A DNA stretch of 64,000 nt from Neocallimastix lanati (nom. inval.) (GCA_016946835.1 JACVTC010000050.1:722501-786500); one strand, 5' to 3'; counted from the stretch's first letter, positions 12,401-26,338 are shown. The notes: generated by a model from the letters alone, not told the origin. Program-made: numbers and translations.

Positions 12401-13318
12401 ATTAATGAAAAGGATAATTATGGACGGACTCCACTTATTTATGCTGTTCAATCCGAACATATGGCAATGATTCAATGTCTTGTAGAACATGGTGCAAAAG
12501 TTAATATAAAAGATCAATCTGGAAAATCATCGATTCATTATGCTATTGCGCAAAAAAATAATAAAATATTATTATATCTTCTTAAGAATAATGGAAATAT
12601 TAATGAAAAATTTGATAATGATAAAACACTATTAATGTATGCCTGCCAACAACAACATCAAGAATTAATTAATTATTTAGTTGAACAAGGTATTTCGATT
12701 AATGAATTGGATAATACATCGAAAACGGCACTTTTTTATCTATGTGAAACCAAAAATTTAAATCTTTTAGATTATCTCATACAACATCAAGGAGATATTA
12801 ATATTGTAAATAGTCAAGGTGAAAATTTATTATTATACAGTATAAAGACATTACGACGATCAAATGATTTAATAAAATATTTAATTTGTCATCATGCAGA
12901 ACTAAATAAAAAAGATAAAAAAGGGTTTAATGCCTTGATGTATGCCTGTGAAAAACAAAATTTAGAAATTATTCAATATCTAGTTGATCATGGCGCTAGT
13001 TTAGAAGAACGCGACTTTCAAGGTAATTCTATTCATATGCACGCCTTAAAAACTAATAATAGTCAAATTATAAATTATTTAAGAGAAAAAGGTGGTGGTG
13101 GTGGTAAGATTTTCCGTAATAGTATTAGAAATAGTATTAGAATTAGTAATTGTAGTGGTAATAATGATGGTAATAACACCAGTGGTAATCGTAGTAATAT
13201 TAAATCAAATCCTTCAGTTAATGTTGATGTTCATTTAACCACAACCATGGGAGTAGCTTCTTTCAAAAGAAATAAAAAAGTAAGACCAAAAGTATTAGAT
13301 CGCTATCCGTTTGCATAA
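9404..13318 (+). CDS. Long ankyrin-repeat protein (1304 aa), paralogue 2
   Basis: Single-exon gene for a larger relative of the protein at 3682-6645. It has the same non-repeat N-terminus of about 60 residues, then some 30 or more ankyrin repeats of the 'ALMYACE(N/K)G' type. Well-preserved repeats run through most of the protein, ending around 'GFNALMYACEKQ' and 'LVDHGASLEERD'. The last ~75 residues are different: a Gly run, then an Asn/Ser/Gly-rich low-complexity stretch, then a basic end. That tail differs from the Lys-rich tail of paralogue 1. No signal peptide or membrane span is seen. The ATG at 9404 is the first in frame and begins the segment that aligns with paralogue 1. It is probably an intracellular protein-binding scaffold with unknown target. 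The repeat family is certain; cellular role is not. Confidence 0.93.
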   Translation: METIKEILKRKDYEIFISSVLYNSNINILDYIQKEDFDLLIYLIEQDVSLNIIKLFLNKYNCYYQDLNYELKNLKNPLFSALAYNNFKIADFLIKQKADINYINADNDNILFFLYQCKLLNRLSLMYIINEGIDINYTNGKGINFLHFLLKDKNIPYSKLLLKNFSIHRTDFILQLLNFYKFQIKIPHSQFTSLLQQEEKNIKKINVNEDILYDACLVYDFEIVKLMFNDDNLIKTFFTKNSNNVLLFELYDHNAIDIIKLLIEKGADINVKNANKDTLLSKSLEHSNIDFIKYLVDKGADLNIYDKNKQLIINKVIVDSPNPEICQLFIENGADLYILDKEYEDLLDNVSHLNDPLIFTRLKTYIFSSQNSSDKPVSTLLHAFESNNLKIIKHLVENKIKRTEDSYLGEALKCACKKENMELIKYLVNQNKANINYHDIRGKSILLDTCENGNEIIVKYLLDHGASLSEGMVSRYSSGRTILMYTCEKGHLGVVKCLVEYGENINKCDKYKKNALMIACEKGFKDIVEYLISKNAALNRTDFIGQTALMYACDKGHVDIAKLLIDKKANIDKRNDYYKSCLICACENGNKEIVELLLNNHAAVNESDYNNMSCLMHAIKNKYIDIAKLLIEYNANLNDKDNKGNTALLYASMKNCNEIIKILLDNDVGLNDQNVVGKTALMYLCINNNIEMVDYILKKGANVNIIDHSYKTALIYACEKNFEKIIKSLLNFHSIINNRDEYGKSALIYACERGNEKVAEELIKKGAYINVSDNEMKTPLIYACINGNEALVNLLLKNDATINVQDTTGKNAIMYACEKNRKNITRLLCENSGTEVDINEKVLMCAYDHQYYDIIKELLLYHLRNSEDDKKTPLMLACEKGYSLDIIKILFSNKEEVNRQDQNGKTALMFACENCHLPQQENKVEYLIKSGADLDIQDRMGNTALIYSCSNNNVDMINLLIHYHCDLNLKNNEGRNALNYSCLNNQLELVKILVGHPIPINEKDNYGRTPLIYAVQSEHMAMIQCLVEHGAKVNIKDQSGKSSIHYAIAQKNNKILLYLLKNNGNINEKFDNDKTLLMYACQQQHQELINYLVEQGISINELDNTSKTALFYLCETKNLNLLDYLIQHQGDINIVNSQGENLLLYSIKTLRRSNDLIKYLICHHAELNKKDKKGFNALMYACEKQNLEIIQYLVDHGASLEERDFQGNSIHMHALKTNNSQIINYLREKGGGGGKIFRNSIRNSIRISNCSGNNDGNNTSGNRSNIKSNPSVNVDVHLTTTMGVASFKRNKKVRPKVLDRYPFA

Positions 13319-14923
<1,605 letters not shown>

Positions 14924-17533
14924 CTATATAAAAAAGATAAAAGATAAAATAATAATATAAATTAATCCTTGATGAGTAAATATTGTATTTCCCCCATTTT
15001 CAATATTTCCTTCCATTTCTTCTTTAACTTTATGCACGGCTGGCTCATAATAACCTAAAGGTGTATTAATTTTATTTGGTATGGTAATACCTAATTGTTG
15101 AACAAGAGATTCTTGACGAGTTTTAATCCAATATTTAATTGGAAAACAGTTAATTTGGCCGGGTTGAGCATCTACGTCCTTGACTTGAGATTCAAAATAG
15201 GTTTCATTATAATTAAAAACCTGAAGCTCTGGTCCTGAGAAATTGCTTATCCTTTCCAAATGTAAATCAGAGTAAACATCTTCACTAATTAAATCAACCA
15301 TGGCATCGATACGTTTTTCGACAGCATTTAAATTAAATACCTTTTCAGTGAATTGCTTGAAAGCATCCATAAAGAAGGCTTCATTTTCTTTATTAGTACG
15401 AAGATTATCCAAAAGTGGCCTAAAGGAAATTGGTATACCAAGATTTGTTTTTGCATAATCATTTATTTTAGCTTCTAATAAAGTTTTACTATCAGAAATA
15501 GCACCATCTACAGCAAATCCAAAGGTGAAGTGAAAATCAGAATCATGGAAATGCCAGTAATTCTTTTCTATATTCTTGTAGAGATAATAATTCCCTGGTC
15601 TAACCCAAAAGTAATCTTGTGAACCAGCAGCATATTCCATTACCATGTATTTAAAAGAAGGACTGACTGTAAAAATTAAGTTTTTGAGTTTGAGGATACT
15701 GATCAATTTCTTTAATAAACGGAACTAAAATATTATTAATCATTTCTTTATTTCTTTATTATCAAATACTTCCTCTTCTCCCTTATAATAATAAATATCA
15801 GTTGGTTCATTAACTTGTAAAATTCATAATAATCCGCTTTAAAGATAGCATTTGTAACATTAAATTTGACACCATTATTGAATGTATTTCTTAAATAACG
15901 TCTATTTGTAATGACATCTGTTAACGTATATATACCAGCATCTATTCCATGAGTAAATCTAGCTTGACTTGTTGGAACACCAAGGGTATTTAGCATATCA
16001 ATATATAACTTTTCTCTATTAAAGAATATAAATTTTGATATAAAAAAAATTTTTTTTAATTTAAATTAATATTTATTAACAATAATAAAGTTAACATTGA
16101 CAAAAATATATAAATAAATACAATTAATATATATAGTAGAAAATATTTTAAATAAAATATATATAAATTTTTTTTTTATATTTTTTAATTTATAATATTT
16201 TTAAAATATATTATATATAAAAATAATTTGCCTGATATATAATGGGTCACGGTAGTTTACACGTAATTTAATAGCTGAACGGTTAAATAATTCTTTACCT
16301 TCAACTGTTTTTAAATTACTTAACTTGTAACTAAGCTTTTTACAATGAACAGTCTAACAATAATATATTAATACATTTTATGTTTAATGATACATTATTA
16401 TTATTATGATTAATTATTATTAAATCATTATAACGTAATACAAATAAATTATTTATAAATTAATTATATTTACATAGTAATATATTTTTAAATTACTATT
16501 TTTATAAAAAAAAAATATTATACTAATATTTATATTTTATTTTTTTTTTACAGATTGTCCTGATACAGAAAATTTTACATCATTGAATTGCCTTAGTTCA
16601 AATGGACTTTTATAAATATATATATATATTAAATTTTATTATCAATAAAAAAATAGTTATATTTATTTATTTTATTTAACAGAAATAAAAAAAAAAATAT
16701 ATATATATATATAATGAATATAATTTTAAATTTCATATTATAATATTATAAATATATTTTCTTACTCAACATAAATTACTTTAGCACCTAATATTTTTGT
16801 TTTACTATCAGGATTAGAATGTAAGTTATTTACTGAAACTTCATCAGCATTTATAAGTAGAGATGAAACAAAATTGTCTAATTATATATAAAATATAAAT
16901 ATTTATAATTTTTTTATATAACAATTACAATTATCAATATTTAAATTATAATATGATTATTAAATTTAATATAATGATTATATTAATATAAAAATCATAT
17001 TAAGTAATGATAATATAAAATATTATAATGAAAAAAAGGTTTACCATCATATAACTTTGATTTTTTAAAAGTTGAATAAGTTTCATATACTTTTGGTAAT
17101 AATGGTAATTTTTTATAAGTAATGGATCTATCAAAGAAATCATTAAATGTTTCAGAAGATTTCGAAGTTCCAGTAAATTGTTCTTCCTTAATTTCGTTAC
17201 CATTGGTTATTTTATAATGATATTCAATTGGAGCAACTACTTCATTTAAACAACTTTATATATAGGATATATATCAATTGTCATAGGGCATTCCTTGGAA
17301 TTGAAGATAACAGAAGGAATACCTTTAACTGCAATTACTTTAAATGTAACTATTTGTATGTGTTATGATTAAGGATTGTAAATATAATTTTATAAAAAAA
17401 AATTCTTAAAAATTATTTAAATTATAATTAAATTATTATTAATATTTCTTATTTTAAAAAAATTACCTTCAGCTTTTACTGATATGTAAAATGTTAGAAA
17501 TACCAATATCTCAAATAAAGGAAAAGCATTCAT
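14924..17533 (-). CDS. Secreted CotH-domain protein with four frame breaks
   Basis: Six exons: 17467-17533, 17045-17349, 16766-16877, 16552-16606, 16232-16353, 14924-16015. Exon 1 encodes a signal peptide (Met, short polar start, hydrophobic 'LVFLTFYISVKA'). Family landmarks of gut-fungal CotH proteins follow: 'LPLLPKVYE', 'KLYDD', 'LGVPTSQARFTHG', 'GNYYLYKN', 'DSDFHFTFG', 'PLLDNLR', then 'KYWIKTRQE' and 'LGYYEP'. CotH proteins are atypical kinases; gut fungi carry many, often dockerin-tagged. No dockerin is present here and the C-terminus ends in a hydrophobic stretch. The Asp usually closing the D-x-D-F-D motif reads His. The frame breaks near 17248 (stop TAA at 17246-17248), 15816, 15744 and 15654. 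The last three lie at or beside short homopolymers and each needs a one-base change. Intron 5 has a GC donor. Either a recent pseudogene or uncorrected indels in the assembly; the sequence alone cannot decide. Confidence 0.85.
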
Positions 17534-18309
17534 TTTGATTTATTTAATTCTTCTTGTCGTTTATTTTGTCAATTGCTTTATTATAATTTTTATTTTGATT
17601 TTGATTTAATAAAATATTCTATATAAAAAATGTTAACATTTATTAATATTTTTAAGTTTAAGACCAAATATAATTTTTAAAAAATGACATTTAATTATAT
17701 AATAATATAATTATTTATTTGATAATTTATTTATAAATTTATATCCTTTATTTTATTTAATTATATACTTATAATTATAATATTTTATTTATTTATTTAT
17801 TTATATATTATAAATTTATTAGATTTAAAATATTAATTCAAATTTATAATGTAATACAAACGATAAAAAGTGATATAGCATATATATGGGATAATATATT
17901 TATAATTTTTTTTTTTTTTTAATCATAAATATTTTAAATGAAATAAATTAATAATTAATACTAATTTAATAATTTTAAATATAATGAAAAAAAAATAATA
18001 ATAATAAAAGATAAAAAATAAAAATCTATTTATAAAAAAATCACTTTTTTTATATTAAATAAATTAATTAAATTATATAAAAAAAAATATCATAAAAACA
18101 AAATAATTTTTTTAAAAAAGAATTTAAAAAACCAAATTGAATTACTATAACACTATAATAATTTTTTATGAATTTTCTTGCTGAGGAAACGTCTTTAAAA
18201 TTTAATTTAAATTTAATTTATTAAAAAATGTAATTTAATACAATAAAATTTTTATTATATATTTTTTAAAATTTAATTATTTCATTATTTTTATTTTTAT
18301 TTTTATTTT

Positions 18310-18345
<36 letters not shown>

Positions 18346-19256
18346 GTAAAAATTAAAGAAATAATTTATATTTTAATTATTCATATATAGATAAAAAATA
18401 ATAAATTTGTATATATAATCATATTTAATACTAAAAAATTACAATTATAATTATTTATTAAGTTGAAAATAAAATTAATCCTTTATTAAATTGATTTACT
18501 TTTTTTATTGAATGAAAAATACAACATATATTTATTGTATAATTTCTTTGTTTTATTTTATATTTAAATTAATAAATTATATTAAAAAAAATTAAATAAA
18601 TTAGAAAGTAAAATAATGAAAAATTAATAATTAAAACTTCAAAAAAATAAAATTTAATAAAAATAAAGTTAATGTAAACATTTGGGAATTTTAAGAGTAA
18701 CCATGGAATACATGGAATAATGTATAAATGTATATGAAATCTCTTCAGAATATTCAGTTTCACTGATTTATTGTATAAATAAAGATTGATAAATTAAATT
18801 GTTATTAACTTTAAAAAGCATAAATATAATTAATTTTTGATTTTGTTATTTATATATATTTTAAAATTAATTTTAAATTTTTTCCCAATAAATATTCAAA
18901 TATTCATATTTTTAATTCGGTAAATATTATTTATTTATTGATTTTTACTAGAAAAAATCATCTTTAAAAAAAAATAAAATTAAAAATAAAATAAAATAAA
19001 ATTAAAAATGCTTTAAGTGAAATAAATAAAATTTATATAAATCTTTTTCTATTTTTTCTTTTTTCTTTTTTTTTTTTTTTTTTTGTAGGGTAATTGATTA
19101 TATGATTAATTTCTATTTCTTAAGAAATTTTATATATAATTATAAATTATTAGTATTAATTTGAAAATAAAATTATTTTTTAATATAAAATGATTTGTAT
19201 ATATTTTATTTTCAGATAAGTTAATTAAAATTTCATAATAAATAGTTTAATTGTTT

Positions 19257-19303
<47 letters not shown>

Positions 19304-19348
19304 TATTATTGTTGTTGCTTAGCTTTTAGATTTAAATTTTATTTTATT

Positions 19349-19379
<31 letters not shown>

Positions 19380-19472
19380 TTTGTTTTGTTGATATGTTGA
19401 TATAAAAGATTTTTTTCAGAATTAATATCTTATCTATTAAAAAAAAATAATAATAATAATAATTCATAGATT
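17534..19472. other. Intergenic AT-rich region, no gene seen
   Basis: 5' flank of the CotH gene and 3' flank of the peptidase gene. Contains poly(T) runs (about 18311-18344, 19260-19301, 19360-19381). A 64-codon open stretch at 18569-18763 (-) is Phe/Ile/Tyr-rich and looks like chance. No RNA gene or domain is recognisable. Confidence 0.7.
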
Positions 19473-20849
19473 TTATTTTTTAAATAAATGTTCATATAAA
19501 AAGTTTGTTAATAAATTCATTAACTGAGAATATGCATTTCCAAATCCCATAGAATGCTCATTATCAGTATAATATTGTGCAGTATATTTTACACCTTTTA
19601 AAGTTAGTTTTGATGCAAGTATAGCCGAATTTTGGAAATGAACTAAATTTAAAAATTATAAATATAAATTACAAATATTATTTTTATTAAATACAATTTT
19701 TTTTTGTTAAAACTTTATTAATTATAATAATATTAAATATATTTTATTCCTTACCATTATCTAATATTAATTATTATTGTTAATTATTATTATTATTATT
19801 ATTTAAAGATTAAAATTTAATTAGTAAAGTAAAATTTAATTAAGATTATTTATATATCATTAAAAAAAAATTTTTTTTAAATAATATACCATCTTCTGTT
19901 CCATGAATTAATAAAAAGTCAACATTATTAAATCCTGTTACATTTCTTACGGCACTATTAATATAACCTTCTTTATTATCTTCTAATGTTTTCATATATC
20001 TTTCTGTATATAAAGTATCTAATAAAATATATATTTAGAATACTATAAATATCAAAATCATTTATTTTTGAATATTTACATTTAATTATTACTTATTATT
20101 CAAAATAAAAATAATTAACAATCATAATAATTTAAACATTATTTTTTTTTTTTTTTTTTATTTTTATTTTTATTTTTATTATTTTATTATATTTTATTTT
20201 ATTTTTTTTTTACCATAGAGCCTCCAATCCGTTACTGGTGCAACAGCCATTGCAACTTTAAAAATACCAGAATCAGCTTCTACAACCTTTGAAGTTAAAT
20301 AACCGCCGTAAGACTAAAAGTATATTATTTTGATATTTTATTATACATTTAATACATATATATAAATTTCTTATAATATTTTAATACTATAGAATTAAAA
20401 ATTACCCATCCCCATATTGCTATTTTTTCGCTATCAACATATGGTAATTTTTGAATATATCTATATTTAATATTAAATTTATATTATTTATATTTATATA
20501 TAAAAATTCATTAAAAAAGAAAGAAAGAAATTGATAAATATATACACTAGCTTATTTATATATATAAATAGATATATCATAATATATATATATATATTAT
20601 ATATATATATATTGTGTAGATTAAATATCCTATTGACTCATATATACTTAGCCGCTTCAATTTGATCTTCAGTTTCAAGTTTACCTAGTTGTTTAGAAAC
20701 ATTTACTCTAAATTTCCTTCCTTTCCACGCTGTACCTCTACCATCTACAATAACAACAATTAAAGGATGATTAGGATCAGAAGCTAATACAGCATTAAAA
20801 TCCATTTGATATGAATAATCAGCCATTTGAGAATTTGGACCTCCATATC

Positions 20850-20934
<85 letters not shown>

Positions 20935-21020
20935 TTATTTTATATTATTTTATTTTTAAATTTATTACATAATTTTTATATTAATATTTATAAATTATTT
21001 ATAATTATATATTTTAAAAT

Positions 21021-21055
<35 letters not shown>

Positions 21056-21950
21056 TTTATTTTTTATGTAAATTTATATATATATATTTACGGATGGAAA
21101 AGCACAGGATACTTTTTTTTAGAAGATTTATTAAAATCTGGTGGATATATAGCTAAAGCATTGACATCTATTAAAAAATATTTGATATAATTTAAATGAT
21201 TTAATTAATTAATTAATTAATTAATTAATTAATTGATAAATTAATACTATTATTAAAAATTCAGGGAATATATAAATAAACACTCATTTTTAAATAATAA
21301 TAATATAATAATTAAAATAAAATTTACAGTAATCATTAATTGGTATTTCAAATCTATGAAATTTTGGTGTTTTGTAGTATGAAAGAAGTTGATCCAATTT
21401 TTCATTATTTGATACCTCTATATGGAAATTATCATAGTCTGAATAATTTTAAAACATTAACATTTATATATATTAATTTATAAACTCTTGTTAAGTTAAA
21501 ACTGGCCATTTATTAACAAAAAAAAAAAAAACTTACTATCATATGTACTTAATATCTTTTGCCATGGAACACCTGGTCCTTCATAATTTAAAAGATAATA
21601 ATTATATCCAGATGAAAATGTTGCACTATATACACCAACTTCGGTTAAATTATCCCCAAATGAATCAATAATTTTCTTTTGCTCTTCTAATTCAGAAATT
21701 ATAGGTGTCATTTTTATATTTCTTTGGCCATTATAATTTACTCTTTAAAATTTTATATAAAATTTTATGGATTAATAATATTAATTATATATAAATATAT
21801 ATACTATTTATTATTATTCCCTAATATCTTATATATCTATATATATATATATACTTATAAAGATGTCTTTGCATTGATCCTTCTTCAGAGCCAATATAGT
21901 AACTATATATTATTATATATTAATTATAATTATTTTAATAACATATAAAT

Positions 21951-21994
<44 letters not shown>

Positions 21995-22262
21995 TTTCAA
22001 TTATTAATTTTGACTGATAAATGAACAAATAAAATACTTACATAATTTTTCTATCTTTATCAATCCCTGCTATACTATTAACCTCCCATTCACCTGATGT
22101 AATAAAATGTGAATTTTCATCATATATATCATCATAGAAATTAATATGTTGATATCCATTATTATCCTCCATAATTTCAATATAAGAGTTTGGAGGAGCA
22201 TAATAAATCGATTCAGTCTTTTTATATATTAATGTATATATATAATATATAAAACAATTTTA

Positions 22263-22299
<37 letters not shown>

Positions 22300-25046
22300 A
22301 AATATATATAATATATAATATTTATTAAAATTATTCGAAAATTTTACTATTTTATTGATAAATTACAACTATAACTATTTATATAATATATTTACTCTTG
22401 TTAACCATCCATCATCATCAAAATCATCTTCCTTCAAAAAAGTTGCTTCAAATGTACCAGCTTCTTTATTTTCAGCATCTTCATTTTTAAGTTCATTTGG
22501 AATATTGACTGAAAAAAGTCTTGCTGTATCTTGTACTCGATTAGATGTACGAATCATTAAGTTTTCACTTGTTTCAGTTGCCCATAATACTTGTAGAATT
22601 ATTAAATTATCTTGTTTAAACTCATAATCTTTTTCATAAATTACTTTTTTTAAATTATTTTTACTGTCTTTATTTGTTGTATCATAAATATATACATTAG
22701 CATCAGGATTTGGAAAACCAGGCTTTTATAAAATTGTAAAAAAAAAGATAATAATAAAAAAAATAAAAATTAAAATAAATAAATAAAATATAATAAAATA
22801 AAACAAATAATAGAATATTAAATATAATGTACAGATTGTATAAAATAAAATAAAATAAAATAAATTAAATTAAAATTAAATTTTCTTTTTTTAAAAATTA
22901 AATATTAATATCTTTATATTTACTTTCGGGTATCTAATAACTTTTTTCTCTGTATATGGAAAGCCTTCAAAATTACTATCTAAATAAACTGGAATTTCAA
23001 ATTTAGGAACATCAGTATCATCAAATTTAATAAATCCTAGATATTTTGAATCTGGTGACCAATAAAATGCTTGACTTGTCATTAAAACTTCCTCTGGTAA
23101 AAAATAATATTATACAATAATTATAATAATTATAATAACATATTAATATATATTACAAATATATTAAAATTTTTGAATAATTATCTTTATTTTAATAAAA
23201 TATATATATATATATTTAATAATATTTAATAAATAAATATAAAATATCTACCTTCATATACCCAATCAGATATACCATTAAAGATATTTTCTGATCCATC
23301 ATGAGTTATTTGAGTTGTTTGTTTGGTATCTAAATTCATAAAATATAAATTATTATTTTTTACAAATGCCTTTAATAATAAAAAATTTTTATTTTTATTT
23401 TTTTTTTCCATATTTTTTTATATTTTTTTTTATATTTTTTTTATATTTTTTTTTTTGTATTTTTTTTTTTTGTTTTGAAAATAAAATTTAAAATAATTAT
23501 ATATATATAATATTTAATCATTTAATAAAATAAATTAAATAATATTTTATTATATTATTTGTAATATTTTGAAATATTTTTATGAAAATATAAAATATAA
23601 TATACCAATTTATCTCCTGATGGACTAAATTCTATATTACTAATATCATTTAATTTATCCTTTAATTCTAGATATGATTTTTTTTGGGTATCAAAAATAA
23701 CATAATCTTTTAATTTTGAATGACGAAAAACCTAAAAATTTATATAAAAATATTACTCTTTTGTAATACGAATTTCTATATTTATTATTATATATGGTTT
23801 TTTATTCTATATTTTTTTTTATTACAGTTTTAACCGAGGTAGGTATTAATATATAATGTAAATCATTTGATACAGAAAATCCAAGATTTAGTTTAATTTC
23901 TTTTCCCTTTTATTATTATATATTATAATATATTTAATTATAAAATTTGATATATAAAAAATGATGATATATAATGATATATCAATATATTTTTATATTT
24001 AATAAGTTTTAATAAATTTATATAAATAAAATATATTATTATTATAGTATATTTACATTTTCTAAATCTTTAAGTGATGCTATAACCTGACTTTCTTGAC
24101 TAATTATATTATATAATTCAATATCACCTTCCATTCCCATCTGAATTAAAGAACCGTCTTCGCCTTAAATTTTATTTTATTTTTATTAAATTAAATAAAT
24201 TTAAATATTATTATGAAAAATATGTAATTCTCTCTCTTTTTTTTTTTTTTTTTTTTTTTTTCTAAATATTCAATGAATTTGTCATTAAAATTTGTACATA
24301 AACAAATAAAAAAAAAAAAAAAAATAAGGCTTTGAAATTTCATTATATTTTTAAATTACAAACAAATTACCATAGTCAAACCAAAATATTGTACTTTCCT
24401 GTGGTTGAAACGTTCCTGAATAAATTTCTTTTAATGTAATTCTTTTACTAGGTGTAAATATAGTTTTACCGCTCTTTGTACTTGTAAAAACTTAATATAT
24501 ATGATTATTTATTAAAAATATATATATATATATATATATTAACAAAAATTTACACATACTTCAAAGCTTTCATACATATATTAAAAATTTAATGCAATAA
24601 AAAAAAAATAATATTTACTGAAAATAATAAATATCATAAAAGCTACAATACAGCTAATTATTATATATGTTGCTTTATTGTAATGTTTTGATTCTTTAAT
24701 AGGTGGTCGCATTACATATCCAGCACCATCCTCCTTTTAATATTATCAATATAAAAAAATATATATATAAATAAATATATACATAATTTCCTATTGAAGA
24801 ATTAATTTTTAATTATATATATATAAATGAAAAATAAAAAAAAATAATAATAATTATAACAACAACAACAACAACAACAAAAATAATAATAATAATAATA
24901 TGTAATACTTCTTCTTCTTCTTCTTCTTCTTCTTCGTTATCTGAATGAACAAATAACTCAGTTACTTCATTTACTGGAATTATAATTTCAGTTTCAGTTT
25001 CAGTTGAATTTTTTGAGTTATTATTTGACTGTAAAAGACCATCCAT
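19473..25046 (-). CDS. Type II membrane dipeptidyl aminopeptidase (DPP IV/Ste13/Dap2, peptidase family S9B)
   Basis: Twenty exons: 24909-25046, 24619-24733, 24371-24490, 24057-24163, 23826-23906, 23606-23731, 23252-23369, 22924-23093, 22396-22722, 22042-22217, 21855-21902, 21537-21742, 21328-21438, 21092-21167, 20648-20848, 20406-20460, 20214-20313, 19890-20018, 19755-19760, 19473-19642. They join in phase to 859 residues, the usual size for the family. The order is an acidic cytoplasmic tail with a Glu run, one membrane span (about 67-85), a beta-propeller with the double-Glu motif 'WVYEEEVL' (about 265-272), then an alpha/beta-hydrolase domain. The catalytic triad is visible: Ser726 in 'GWSYGG', Asp801 in 'HGTED' and His833 in 'DNEHS'. 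The family removes X-Pro or X-Ala dipeptides from N-termini; the yeast members sit in the late Golgi or vacuole. The 6-nt exon 19 completes 'EDDNVHF'. It is divergently arranged with the ASH2 gene. Confidence 0.95.
19755..19760 (-). other. Six-nucleotide micro-exon of the dipeptidyl aminopeptidase gene
   Basis: On the minus strand the six bases ATAATG sit between a good acceptor (ATTAG) and a good donor (GTAAGG). Exon 18 ends in 'GAT G' and exon 20 starts 'TT CAT TTC CAA'. Skipping the six bases would give 'GTEDVHFQ'; including them gives 'GTEDDNVHFQ', which matches the DPP IV family motif 'DDNVHFQ'. In human DPP4 the Asn of this motif (N710) contacts the substrate. The flanking introns are 19761-19889 and 19643-19754. 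Confidence 0.85.
20851..20935. repeat. (ATT)n microsatellite inside peptidase intron 14
   Basis: About 28 uninterrupted triplets. On the gene's sense strand it is (AAT)n running directly into the 3' splice site of exon 15, so that intron end has no pyrimidine tract. Confidence 0.9.
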
Positions 25047-26338
25047 AATATTTTAATATTACTATTATTATAAAAATTATATTTATTGTAATTAATTATG
25101 AAATGGTAAATGTTAAAAAAAATATATATATATTCTTTAATTTTTAAATTTTTATTGATTTTATTGAAATAAATTATTATTTAATATCAAATATATAATG
25201 AGAGAAAAAAAAATAATTCAATAAAATAAATTTAATTACATTATAATATAATTTCAAATAAACTGATAGTTCATTTAATTCTCTTTTTTTGTCTTTTTTT
25301 TTTTTTTTTTTTTGTTTGTTCGTTTATTTAATTTTTAATTATCAATTTATTTTTTATAATTTATTAATGCTCAAAGCAATGCTCTACTTAAAACTATATT
25401 TAAAAAAAAAAAAAAACTAACAGTAATAATAAACTACAAAAGTTTAAATATTAAATTTCTATAAAAATTTTTAATTTATTTTTTAATTCACAATTTTATA
25501 AAAAATATAATATACAGCCATAAATTAAAAATTTTAACATAGTATTTTACATAATTAATATTATGATATTGGTGTGATTATCATTTTTATATGGACTTAC
25601 CATTAATTTATGTATTTTATTTTGATATAATTACATATTACATTGAAAGGATTTTTATCATAAATACATGTTATACAGGTATCATACATTATCATACATT
25701 ACTTTTTTTGAGAAAATTAAAGCTTTAAAAAAAATGAAAAATATTAATTATTTTTACATTTGTAAAATATAATGAAAAAATTTTTTTTTGATATTGCATC
25801 AAAATTTTCATATAAAAATAATTTAATTATTATTAATTTAAAATAATTCATATTAAAAAAAAATTAGAAAAAATCTATTTGTTAATGAATAAAAATTTTA
25901 TATAATTTAAGCTACAAAATTTATAATTTTCTGCGCTTAAATACTTAAAATTATTATATATACATAAAGTATAATACATATTATAAAAAAAGTAAAAGGT
26001 AGTTTGTTCAACATTTCAATTAGAGATAATAATATCAATGAAAAAATATAGTAAACAATACTCTTATAAATAAATAACAATTTTTTTATTTCTAAATATA
26101 AATTAATAAATATTCCTTTATTTTAAATTATATAATTTTTTAATTTATATTTTAATCTATCATTTATTAGTTTAATTATGAATGTAATTTTAAAATTAAA
26201 TTACCATTTATAGATAATTTCTTTTATATATATGTATATATTATTAAATTTTTATAGTAAAATTAAAAAATAATTTAATTTAATATTAGTTGAAAAACAA
26301 ATATTTATATCTTATTATATTAAGAAGAAACTATCATC
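25047..26338. promoter_or_regulatory. Shared 5' flank of two divergent genes
   Basis: A 1.29-kb AT-rich gap between the start codons of the dipeptidyl aminopeptidase (-) and ASH2 (+) genes, so it must hold both promoters. No specific promoter element could be identified. A slightly less AT-rich stretch at 25540-25720 includes a repeated 'ATCATACATT'. No open frame is seen. Confidence 0.5.

Noticed and set aside
22355-22627. 90-codon open frame on the plus strand
   Set aside because: It is the antisense of exon 9 of the dipeptidyl aminopeptidase, whose minus-strand frame has family motifs and splice sites.
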